DNA of 64,000 bases from Scatosoma sp048465415 (GTDB taxonomy: Bacteria > Bacillota > Clostridia > Christensenellales > Borkfalkiaceae), in NCBI GenBank assembly GCA_048465415.1, contig DBFWLO010000019.1, positions 310,001 through 374,000 on the forward strand, written 5' to 3'. Positions 34,166 through 41,711 of the stretch are shown piece after piece (position 1 is the first letter of the stretch; each line of letters starts with the position of its first letter). The notes below the pieces were generated by a model. It was given only the letters and a program-made list of their open reading frames with translations. It ran no database searches and was not told where the DNA came from. The position numbers and the translations under genes were made by a program.

Positions 34166-35689
34166 TCACCGCTCATATTCCGCCGCCAGCGCTTTCAGCC
34201 GCGTTTGCGGCTCTTTCGCGAACGCTTCCCCGCCGAAGCGATAGCTCCAATTCAAAGGCGAGAGGGTGGAAGGAAAATTGATCCGCGCCTCTTCGCCGAG
34301 ACAGAGCATGTCGTGTAAGGGGATAACGACGGTATCGGCGGCGGAGGCGAAGAGAAGCCGCACCGCGCTCTGACACAAATCCGCGGCGGTATCGCCCAAA
34401 AAGGCGACGCCCGCCTTTTCGCATTCTTTTTTAAACGCCGCCTCGAATGCCCGCCGCGCGTCTTGTGAAAGAGCTTCGATATAGGCGCGGAAGGGCAGAT
34501 TGTCGTGCGTACCCGTGTACGCGACGCAGGCCGGGGCGTAAGTAGAAGGCAGGTATTCGTTTGCGGGGTTGCCGTCGAAGGCAAATTCGAGCACTTTCAT
34601 GCCCGGATAGCCCGTTTTCTCCATCATACGCCGCACGCCGTCGTCGATGATTCCCAGATCCTCCGCGACAATAGGGAGATTTTCTCTGTTCCGGAAAAGC
34701 TCCGCGCCCGGTCCCGGCAGCCATTCCCCGCCCCGCGCGTCCTCCGCCCCGGCGGGAATCGCATAAAAGCGGTCGAAGCCCCGGAAATGGTCGATGCGCA
34801 CGATATCGAAGAGCCCGCAGGCCTTGTCGATGCGCCTTTTCCACCAGGAGTAGCCGTTCTCTTTCATTTTCTCCCAGTCGTAGACGGGATTTCCCCAGAG
34901 CTGTCCCCCGTCGCAAAAGGCGTCGGGCGGCACTCCCGCCACGAGAGAGGGCTCTCCCCGTTCGCCGAGAAGGAAGAGTTCCTTTCCGTATTTCCAAAGC
35001 TCCACGCTGTCATAAGCGACATAAATGGGCATATCCCCCATCATCAGCACGCCGTTTTCGTGCGCGTACGCCTTCAAAGCGTTCCACTGTTTAAGCGCCA
35101 AATACTGCGTAAACTGCCAGAATTCTATTTCCTCCGCGTATTCCCTCCGATAGGCTAAGAGCGTTTCCTCGTCGCAGCGCCGGTATTCCTCCGGCCACTT
35201 CGTCCAGGGAAGGTACCCGAACCGGGTTTTGAGGGACATAAAGAGGGCGAAATCCGCGTATTCCCCGAGGGAAAGAAACTTTTTCCAATCCTCGGCGGCG
35301 CGGTCGAACCGGGCAAAGGCGAGCTTCAACACTTCCGCTTTCTGCGTAAAGAGCTTTCCGTAATCCACCCGCTTTTCGTCCCCGCCCCAGTCGAGGGACG
35401 CGTACTCGGATTTTTTGAGAAGGCCTTCCGCCTGCAAAAGATCGAAGTCGATAAAATAATAATTGAGCGCGTCGGACGAACAGGACTGATAGGGACTGTC
35501 GCCGTAGTTGGTGGGCAGCAGCGGCAGAACCTGCCAGATCTTCATGCCCGCGCCTTTAAGCCAATCGACGAATCTGTAAGCTCGCTCGCCGAAGGTCCCC
35601 ACGCCGTAGGGGGCAGGCAGCGCGGAAACGGGCAGCAAGATGCCCGCGCGCCGTTTTTTCTTTCCCGATTCCCCCGCCTGTTCTCTCAT
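34166..35689 (-). CDS. malQ: 4-alpha-glucanotransferase (amylomaltase)
   Basis: This 507-residue GH77 enzyme moves glucan segments between malto-oligosaccharides. Core motifs are PYQSCSSDALN, WGNPVYDW, RIDHFRGF with the nucleophile Asp, the acid/base Glu in VAEDLG, and GTHDN. ATG at 35689 follows GGGGG and removes a spurious N-terminal extension in the open frame. It is the first gene after the operon promoter, an odd partner for nucleoside salvage. A second promoter for deoC inside cannot be excluded. Confidence 0.93.
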   Translation of the reverse strand: MREQAGESGKKKRRAGILLPVSALPAPYGVGTFGERAYRFVDWLKGAGMKIWQVLPLLPTNYGDSPYQSCSSDALNYYFIDFDLLQAEGLLKKSEYASLDWGGDEKRVDYGKLFTQKAEVLKLAFARFDRAAEDWKKFLSLGEYADFALFMSLKTRFGYLPWTKWPEEYRRCDEETLLAYRREYAEEIEFWQFTQYLALKQWNALKAYAHENGVLMMGDMPIYVAYDSVELWKYGKELFLLGERGEPSLVAGVPPDAFCDGGQLWGNPVYDWEKMKENGYSWWKRRIDKACGLFDIVRIDHFRGFDRFYAIPAGAEDARGGEWLPGPGAELFRNRENLPIVAEDLGIIDDGVRRMMEKTGYPGMKVLEFAFDGNPANEYLPSTYAPACVAYTGTHDNLPFRAYIEALSQDARRAFEAAFKKECEKAGVAFLGDTAADLCQSAVRLLFASAADTVVIPLHDMLCLGEEARINFPSTLSPLNWSYRFGGEAFAKEPQTRLKALAAEYER

Positions 35690-35749
35690 CTTTGTTCCCC
35701 CTTCTCTTTCGTTCAAGTTTTTCCCGGTATTTTTTATACCGTCCGTATT

Positions 35750-35778
35750 ATTATATACCCGTTTGGTCCCGTTGTCAA
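35750..35778 (-). promoter_or_regulatory. Consensus promoter of malQ-deoC-nudix-deoD-deoB-cdd-pdp
   Basis: TTGACA, a 17-bp spacer and TATAAT on the minus strand, about 55 bases before the malQ start. No second strong promoter is visible before pdp. Confidence 0.85.
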
Positions 35779-35824
35779 CAGCAATTTTTCTTTTCCTCTC
35801 CTTTAAAAATAATTTTGCCCCATA

Positions 35825-35858
35825 AAAAAAGACCTCGTTTTCACACGCGGCCTTTTTT
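35825..35858 (-). terminator. Terminator of the cation ATPase gene
   Basis: A 10-bp stem (AAAAAAGGCC with GGTCTTTTTT, one G-T pair) with a T run lies about 55 bases past the stop. Confidence 0.75.
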
Positions 35859-35913
35859 AAGATTGCGAAGAACGTTTCTCCTGCTCCCGATTTCCCCGCT
35901 TCTCTTCTTTTTC

Positions 35914-38589
35914 TTATTTCGTCTTTTTCCCCGTCCGCCGGATCAGTTTGGTAATCTCCGCGAACGGAATGACGGCGAGCGCGAGCGCCACGGCGATGAA
36001 ATACTCTTTGGCGCTGATGGCCGCGAACTCGAACGCGGTGTTGATGCCGGGCACGTAAATGACGGACAAAGTCAGAAGGAAGGACAACGCAAACGCGCCC
36101 CAGAGGTACTTGTTCTGCTTTTTCATGGAGAATATCGAGTGATCGATAGACCTCACGTTGAAGGAATGGAACATTTCCATCATCGACAAAGTGAGGAAGG
36201 CCATGGTCATGCCGTCCATGCTCATGCCCTCGACGGCTTCCTTGAAGGTCCATTCCCAAACGCCCGTTTCGATATAATGCCCGATAAAATAAGATAAGAG
36301 CGTCATTAAGCCGATAAAGAACCCCTGCAAGACGACGTTGATGCCGACGCCGCCGGCAAAAATCCCCTCCTTGTCGTCTCGCGGCCTGCGCTTCATGAGA
36401 TCGGCCTCGCTCTCTTCCATGCCCAGCGCCAGCGCGGGGAAGGTGTCCGTGATCAGGTTTATCCACAATAAATGCATGGGCCGAAGCAGCGTGAACCCGA
36501 GCATGGTCGCGATAAATACGGCGATGACTTCGGCGAGATTGCTCGATAAAAGGAACTGGATCGCCTTGCGGATATTGTCGTAAATGCGCCGCCCCTCGCC
36601 GACCGCCGTAACGATGGTGGCGAAATTGTCGTCCTGCAAAACCATGTCGGCGGCGCCCTTCGTCACGTCGGTGCCGGTGATCCCCATGCCGACGCCGATG
36701 TCGGCGCTCTTGATGCTGGGCGCGTCGTTGACGCCGTCGCCCGTCATGGCGGTGATGTATCCCTTCTTTTTCCAGGTAGTGACGATCCGCACCTTGTGTT
36801 CGGGCTGCACGCGCGCGTAGACGGAATAACTCCCGATTTTCTCCTCGAACTCCTCGTCCGTAAAATCGTTGAGCGCCGCGCCCGTGATCGCCTGCGACTT
36901 ATCGGTGATGATCCCCAGTTCCGTAGCGATGGCGACGGCGGTGTCGATGTGGTCGCCCGTAATCATGATCGGCCGGATCCCCGCGTCCTTGCATTCCGCG
37001 ATCGCCGCTTTCACTTCCGGCCGGATCGGATCGATCATGCCCGTGAGCCCGAGGAAGGTGAGCCCCTCCTCGATATCCTGCGGCTCGAAGTTTTCGGGCA
37101 CAGCGCCGGGCTTTTTATAGGCGGCGGCCAATACGCGCAGCGCCCTGTCCGCCATGCCCTTGTTCGCGGCGAGAATCTCTTCCCGCTTCGCCTCGGTCAA
37201 GGCCACGTCCTTGCCGCCGACGCGCACATGGGTGCATCGTTTCAGGATCTCGTCGGGCGCGCCCTTCGTGTACTGCACGACGCCCGCGCCCGTTTGATGG
37301 ATCGTCGACATCATTTTTCTCATGCTGTCGAAGGGCGCTTCCGCCACCCTTTTGTCCTCTCTGTCGAGTTCGCTCTTGTCGAGTCCGAGCTTGTAGGCGT
37401 AATTGACGAGCGCGCACTCGGTCGGCTCGCCTTTGGCGTCTTTGGTCTCCCCGTCGAGCACCGCGTCCGAACACTGCGCCATGGCGCGGGCGAGAAGTTC
37501 TTCGTCGTCGCCGAAGTGCTCGACGACGGTCATTTTATTCTGCGTCAAAGTGCCCGTCTTATCCGAGCAGATGATCTGCGTGCAGCCGAGCGTCTCCACC
37601 GCGGTCAGCCGCTTGACGACGGCTTTCTTTTTCGCCATTTTCGTCATACCCATCGAAAGCACGATCGTGACGACGGTGGCGAGTCCTTCGGGAATCGCGG
37701 CCACGGCCAGAGAAACGGCGATGATGAAGCTGTCGAGCACGACCTCGAAGGCGAAACTGCGTTCGAGAATCAGCTTAAAGACGAAAATAAATACGCAGAT
37801 CCCGAGCACGACGAAACTCAAAATCTTCGAGAGCTTGTTGAGCCGTTTTTGCAGCGGCGTCACCTCGTCCTTGGCCTGCGCGAGAATATCGGCGATCTTG
37901 CCCATCTCCGTCTGCATACCGGTGGCGACGACGACTGCTTTCGCGCGCCCGTAGACGATCGTGCTGCCCATGTAGACCATATTTTTCCGATCGCCGAGCG
38001 GAATATCTTTGAGTTCGCCCAGTTCGAGCGCTTCCGCCGCCTTGTTGGAAGGCACGCTCTCGCCCGTCAAAGCGGACTCCTCGGCTTTGAGCGACGCGCA
38101 TTCGAGAATGCGGCAGTCCGCGGGCACGGAATCCCCGGCTTCGAGAATGACGACGTCCCCGACGACAAGCTCCTCGCTTTTGACGGCGACGAGCTGCCCG
38201 CCGCGGATCACCTTGCAGGTCGAAGCGGTCATCTCTTTCAAAGCCTCTATGGCGTGCTCCGCGCGTCCTTCCTGTACGACGCCGAGAATGGCGTTCAAAA
38301 GCACGACGCCGACGATGATGATAAATTCGGCGAAAGACTCGTTCTCCCCCCGCGCGCGCCCGACGATGACGGTGGCGAGATTGACCGCCGCCGCGATCAG
38401 AAGGACGATGATCATGGGATTGACGAGCTGGGCGAGGAACCGTTTAAGTACGGAGGTCTTTTTCGCCTCGTTGAGTTTGTTCCTGCCGTTCGCTTCGAGC
38501 CGTTTTTCCGCCTCGCTTGCAGACAGACCTTCGGGGGAGGAAGAGACCTCTTCCAGAACCTCCTTCGCCTCGGATAAATAATGTTTCAT
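35914..38589 (-). CDS. P-type cation ATPase, Ca2+/Mn2+ type
   Basis: This 891-residue pump has the P2-type layout: actuator motif TGES at 175-178, PEGL in helix M4 (VAAIPEGLA, 296-304), phosphorylation site DKTGT at 343-347, MTGDGVNDAP hinge, and M6 NLITDTFPALALG with Asn and Asp cation ligands. Such enzymes move Ca2+ or Mn2+ out of the cytoplasm. A yybP-ykoY riboswitch in the leader points to Mn2+ efflux as the physiological role, as for other riboswitch-linked P-type ATPases. Ca2+ transport is not excluded. Confidence 0.93.
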   Translation of the reverse strand: MKHYLSEAKEVLEEVSSSPEGLSASEAEKRLEANGRNKLNEAKKTSVLKRFLAQLVNPMIIVLLIAAAVNLATVIVGRARGENESFAEFIIIVGVVLLNAILGVVQEGRAEHAIEALKEMTASTCKVIRGGQLVAVKSEELVVGDVVILEAGDSVPADCRILECASLKAEESALTGESVPSNKAAEALELGELKDIPLGDRKNMVYMGSTIVYGRAKAVVVATGMQTEMGKIADILAQAKDEVTPLQKRLNKLSKILSFVVLGICVFIFVFKLILERSFAFEVVLDSFIIAVSLAVAAIPEGLATVVTIVLSMGMTKMAKKKAVVKRLTAVETLGCTQIICSDKTGTLTQNKMTVVEHFGDDEELLARAMAQCSDAVLDGETKDAKGEPTECALVNYAYKLGLDKSELDREDKRVAEAPFDSMRKMMSTIHQTGAGVVQYTKGAPDEILKRCTHVRVGGKDVALTEAKREEILAANKGMADRALRVLAAAYKKPGAVPENFEPQDIEEGLTFLGLTGMIDPIRPEVKAAIAECKDAGIRPIMITGDHIDTAVAIATELGIITDKSQAITGAALNDFTDEEFEEKIGSYSVYARVQPEHKVRIVTTWKKKGYITAMTGDGVNDAPSIKSADIGVGMGITGTDVTKGAADMVLQDDNFATIVTAVGEGRRIYDNIRKAIQFLLSSNLAEVIAVFIATMLGFTLLRPMHLLWINLITDTFPALALGMEESEADLMKRRPRDDKEGIFAGGVGINVVLQGFFIGLMTLLSYFIGHYIETGVWEWTFKEAVEGMSMDGMTMAFLTLSMMEMFHSFNVRSIDHSIFSMKKQNKYLWGAFALSFLLTLSVIYVPGINTAFEFAAISAKEYFIAVALALAVIPFAEITKLIRRTGKKTK

Positions 38590-38623
38590 CGCTTGTTTAT
38601 CAGTACTCCTTTCCGGTTATTTT

Positions 38624-38688
38624 CAAAATAAAAGACTCACGCACCATATTATTCCCCATTTTCGGGTAAATAATATAGCGCATGAGTC
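38624..38688 (-). terminator. Riboswitch expression platform: intrinsic terminator
   Basis: A long stem starts GACTCATGCGC and ends GTGCGTGAGTC and is followed by TTTTATTTT. Its 5' arm contains the CTCAT that closes the aptamer stem, so aptamer and terminator are mutually exclusive. Confidence 0.85.
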
Positions 38689-38787
38689 TCATTCTTTCAA
38701 ACAGCCCCAGGCGGTAGAAAAATCCCCGCCGTTATTGTTGGAACCGTTACGCCCGAACGGGCGCAAACTACTCCCTCATTGCTCGCT
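38679..38787 (-). promoter_or_regulatory. yybP-ykoY manganese riboswitch
   Basis: The leader transcript has the class signature: GAGGGAGTAG at the 5' side, a GC hairpin with a UUCG-type loop, GCCTGGGGCTG, and GAATGAGA followed by CTCAT that pairs with 5' ATGAG to close P1. Mn2+ binding should stabilise P1 and prevent the downstream terminator, so the pump is turned on by excess Mn2+. Identification is by motif, not by covariance search. Confidence 0.85.
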
Positions 38788-38809
38788 TTTTAAACGACTT
38801 ACAAAATAT

Positions 38810-38838
38810 AGTATATTCCTATTTTCGAAATTTGTCAA
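38810..38838 (-). promoter_or_regulatory. Promoter of the Mn riboswitch / ATPase unit
   Basis: TTGACA, a 17-bp spacer and TATACT on the minus strand, starting the riboswitch transcript near 38803. Confidence 0.85.
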
Positions 38839-38920
38839 CGGTTTTGGCCTTGAAACCTTGTGAAAATATTTTTTTGCATACAGTCCGCTTCTTCCGTTGC
38901 TCGTCCGTCGGGAACGCGTT

Positions 38921-39721
38921 TCACTTCACTTTATACTTGTCGTAATAAGGTTTCAAAATTCCCCGGTACTTTTCTCCCCACGGCTTGTTGCGTCCGATAT
39001 AGTGGATCACTTTGGCGTTTTTCTCCACCCAGGCGAGATCGATTTTTTCTTTGCCGGTATGCCGCCGATTCCAGCCGCGGATCTTGCGTTCGTTGAGATT
39101 GTAGATCATGCCGTCGCGAATCTTGATCTTGTGCCCGTAGAGCGTGGAAATGACGTCCTGATCGGGCAGGGTTAAAAACAGCTTGCGCCGGTCGATGTAG
39201 GCGAGCACCTCGTCGGGATTCTGTTCCCGTCTCAGCTTTTCGAGATTCATGAGCAGAACGCCCGTATTCACGTATACGGCGTCCTTTTTCGCTCCGTTTT
39301 TGAGCCGGATAAACAATTTCAGGCCTTTGGAATGCACGTTCGTCGTCGCGACGAAAAAATTATCCTCGAACTCCGTCTCGTAAAAATCGGAAATGTCCCC
39401 TTTGACGATGATATCGCTGTCCATATAGAGTACGCGGTCGACCGACTCGGGCAGATACCCGGCGGCGAAAATGCGGTAATAGATCTCTTTGGGCCAGCGT
39501 TTCTCGGTCGGCGCGCCTTCGAGAATATCGTCGCAGAAACAGACGGGACAAAACTCCACGCCCGCGGGCAAAAACTCCCGGTACGCCTCGACGTCCTCTT
39601 TCGTCACTTCCTTCGTAGCTATGTATACGACGTGCTCGCCCGGATTATTGTCCGCAAAGGAACGGATCATCGCCACAAAATAGGGCAGATATTTTTTGTT
39701 TATGGCGGTCAGTATATTCAT
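38921..39721 (-). CDS. Glycosyltransferase family 8 protein
   Basis: This 266-residue retaining glycosyltransferase has the GT-A fold with the metal motif MDSD near residues 96-99, the N-terminal sugar-nucleotide region (MNILTAINKKYLPYF), VNTGVLLMNL, and the C-terminal HYIGRNKPW. It probably transfers glucose or galactose from a UDP-sugar to a cell-surface glycan. GalE at 13.8 kb could supply UDP-galactose. It is a single-gene unit. Confidence 0.87.
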   Translation of the reverse strand: MNILTAINKKYLPYFVAMIRSFADNNPGEHVVYIATKEVTKEDVEAYREFLPAGVEFCPVCFCDDILEGAPTEKRWPKEIYYRIFAAGYLPESVDRVLYMDSDIIVKGDISDFYETEFEDNFFVATTNVHSKGLKLFIRLKNGAKKDAVYVNTGVLLMNLEKLRREQNPDEVLAYIDRRKLFLTLPDQDVISTLYGHKIKIRDGMIYNLNERKIRGWNRRHTGKEKIDLAWVEKNAKVIHYIGRNKPWGEKYRGILKPYYDKYKVK

Positions 39722-39756
39722 AAAATTCCGTTTTCTCTCTTCGATTTCTTTTTAGT

Positions 39757-39785
39757 ATTGTACCCTATTTCCCTCGAATTGTCAA
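39757..39785 (-). promoter_or_regulatory. Promoter of the GT8 gene
   Basis: TTGACA, a 17-bp spacer and TACAAT on the minus strand, about 35 bases before the start. Confidence 0.8.
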
Positions 39786-39823
39786 CCTCTTTTCCCCTCT
39801 TTCCCGCGACGAAAGGTTTTTTC

Positions 39824-40921
39824 TCAGCCCGCCTCCGGCCATACCCGATTCTTCCTGAACCAATCGGTATCCTTGAAAAGGGTATTGTTGTTCGAGCAGT
39901 TCACCGTGACCTCGCCGCCGTCCGAAGAGACGACGATGTTCCCGTTCATAGACTCGTAGCCGGCGGCGTTGTCGGAAACGATTGTCGTCACGTAAATACG
40001 GTCGGTATATTTCCCCACGCGGTCCACGAACGCCTGCGAGGGGAACATGTTGCCGACGTCCGAGGTATATTCGTCGCTGCCGCAGCAGCAGCATACGCAG
40101 ACGATCTCGGGCCGGATCACAGACAAAAGCGCGTCGGTATTCGCGGTATAGCTGCCGTGATGCCCGCCTTTAAAAAGCTTGCATTTGGGCAGCGTATTTT
40201 TTTTGACGAGTTCTTCCTCTCCGTCCTTTTCGAGATCTCCCGTGAAGAGATAGTGATTATTCCCCTGCGAGAGAAGCATGCAGACGGAATAATCGTTCTC
40301 GTCGCTCGTGTGTTCCTCGTAAAAGGGATTGTAGAGGATATTCATGGTAACGCCTTCGGCGAGCTCGTAAACGCGCTGCGCGCCGTTTTCGTTATTCCAG
40401 CATTCGAGCGCGGTGTAATGCTTCGCCCCCGCTTCGATCTCCGCGTCCCGTTTGGCGACGTAATTTTTATAGATCGCGGAAGTGGCGTTCGTGCGCGCGA
40501 AATCGATGATCGTGCCGCACTCGAAAGACTCGAAAACGCCGGGCGCGGCTTTGGAGCCGACAAACCCCGCGATGTGATCCTGATGCGCGTGCGTGGCGAT
40601 GACGTATTCGAGCACGCCGTCCGTACAATAAGTCTGTATGTAAGGCACGATCGTCGCCGCGGAATTTTGTCTCGATCCGGCGTCGATGAGTATCTCGGTA
40701 TCCCCGACCTTGATGAGCGTGCAGTCGCCCGTATACTTGTTGCCGAGTTCGAGGAAATGGATACTCACCCCGTCGGTAACAATGTCTTTGTCGTTGTCCT
40801 TCCATACGCGGTCGTAAAAAAAATATCCGCCGATGAAAAGGAGAATGAATAAAGCGACGGTGCCAAGCGCCCCGAACTTTTTGCCCTTGCGGGCTTTTTT
40901 CTTCTTTTTCTGATTAGCCAT
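39824..40921 (-). CDS. Membrane-anchored metallo-beta-lactamase-fold protein (ComEC C-domain-like)
   Basis: This 365-residue protein has a Lys-rich N-terminus, one membrane anchor (about 18-36) and an outside metallo-beta-lactamase domain with HAHQDH at 111-116, TGDLE and the late GHHGSY. It resembles the ComEC/Rec2 nuclease-like domain. Such stand-alone proteins may cleave DNA or other phosphodiesters at the surface. A Cys cluster (CVCCCCG) near residue 275 is unusual for an extracytoplasmic domain. It follows the gene ending at 40953 by 31 bases. Confidence 0.82.
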   Translation of the reverse strand: MANQKKKKKARKGKKFGALGTVALFILLFIGGYFFYDRVWKDNDKDIVTDGVSIHFLELGNKYTGDCTLIKVGDTEILIDAGSRQNSAATIVPYIQTYCTDGVLEYVIATHAHQDHIAGFVGSKAAPGVFESFECGTIIDFARTNATSAIYKNYVAKRDAEIEAGAKHYTALECWNNENGAQRVYELAEGVTMNILYNPFYEEHTSDENDYSVCMLLSQGNNHYLFTGDLEKDGEEELVKKNTLPKCKLFKGGHHGSYTANTDALLSVIRPEIVCVCCCCGSDEYTSDVGNMFPSQAFVDRVGKYTDRIYVTTIVSDNAAGYESMNGNIVVSSDGGEVTVNCSNNNTLFKDTDWFRKNRVWPEAG

Positions 40922-40952
40922 ACGATCAATTCTCCCGATTAAATTTTAAAAA

Positions 40953-41327
40953 TCAAATCTCAAACGCCGACAGATCGCGCAAGGAAGAGGCGGGCGTTTC
41001 GTCCTCGGCGGGCGCAAACGCGGCGGCGCGAACGCTTGCGTCGTCGCAAAGCTCTTCCATCGCGTCGTAAAGATCGTTGCTCAGCCCCACCTCGTCGAAA
41101 CGGCGCAGCGCGCGCATCACCCGTTTGAAATCGGCGCGTCCGACGGCGGCGCGTTCCGCGGCGAACGCCCGGAAGACGACGGCGGCGTTTTCCTCCGCTC
41201 TTCCCTTGGCGTCTCTGCGCTTTTCTTCCGCCGCGGCCGCCGCGTCGCCGATAAACTCCCCGTCGTCCGTAAAAGCGGCGTATTCTTTAAACCCGCCGCC
41301 CCGGTCCGCATATAAGATATATTTCAT
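40953..41327 (-). CDS. Hypothetical protein, Ala/Glu-rich
   Basis: This 124-residue protein is soluble, with no family I recognise. It opens MKYILYADRGGGFKEYAAF and has a helical, Ala-, Arg- and Glu-rich middle. The ATG at 41327 follows GGGAGGCAGGG and is preferred to a longer frame that would cross the pfl terminator. It is probably cotranscribed with the anchored metallo-beta-lactamase-fold gene. Confidence 0.6.
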   Translation of the reverse strand: MKYILYADRGGGFKEYAAFTDDGEFIGDAAAAAEEKRRDAKGRAEENAAVVFRAFAAERAAVGRADFKRVMRALRRFDEVGLSNDLYDAMEELCDDASVRAAAFAPAEDETPASSLRDLSAFEI

Positions 41328-41382
41328 AATATTCCCTGCCTCCCCGTTTTTTCCGTCCTCTTTTCTTCCCGCCGACAACGTG

Positions 41383-41410
41383 AAAAAGCCGAAAAAATTT
41401 CCGGCTTTTC
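41383..41410 (-). terminator. Terminator of the pfl operon
   Basis: An 8- to 9-bp stem (AAAAGCCG / CGGCTTTT) with A and T flanks lies about 20 bases past the stop of the glycyl-radical gene. Confidence 0.8.
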
Positions 41411-41429
41411 TCTGCATTGTATTCGGTTG

Positions 41430-41663
41430 TCACATGGACTCGTGAATGGTACGGGAAATCACGTCGTCCTGCTGTTCTTTGGTCAGCTTGTTGAAGTTGA
41501 CCGCGTAACCGGAGACGCGGATCGTCAGCTGCGGATATTTTTCGGGGTGCTTCTGCGCGTCCAGCAACGTCTCGCGGCTGAACACGTTGACGTTGAGATG
41601 ATGTCCCCCGTCCGCGACGTACGCGTCGAGCATATTGACTAAATTATCTACTTTATTCGACAT
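41430..41663 (-). CDS. Stand-alone glycyl-radical domain subunit of split pyruvate formate-lyase
   Basis: This 77-residue protein corresponds to the C-terminal end of pyruvate formate-lyase only. It carries RVSGYAVNF with the radical Gly at residue 52, preceded by GGHHLNVNVFSRE and PEKYPQLTI. It is shorter than the repair protein GrcA/YfiD (about 127 residues). It has its own AAGGAG 8 bases before the ATG. It lies 48 bases after the stop of the catalytic subunit, in the same frame but separated by four in-frame stops. I infer that it docks onto the subunit and is activated there by PflA. Confidence 0.9.
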   Translation of the reverse strand: MSNKVDNLVNMLDAYVADGGHHLNVNVFSRETLLDAQKHPEKYPQLTIRVSGYAVNFNKLTKEQQDDVISRTIHESM

Positions 41664-41711
41664 AATTTTTTCTCCTTATTCGTAATTTGTTTTTTATCAA
41701 ACCGTAAATTT

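Noticed and set aside
41664..41711. Sequencing frameshift or single nonsense mutation as the cause of the split pflB
   Set aside because: Both parts are in one frame with four stops between them, and the second part has a well-placed ribosome-binding site and ATG.
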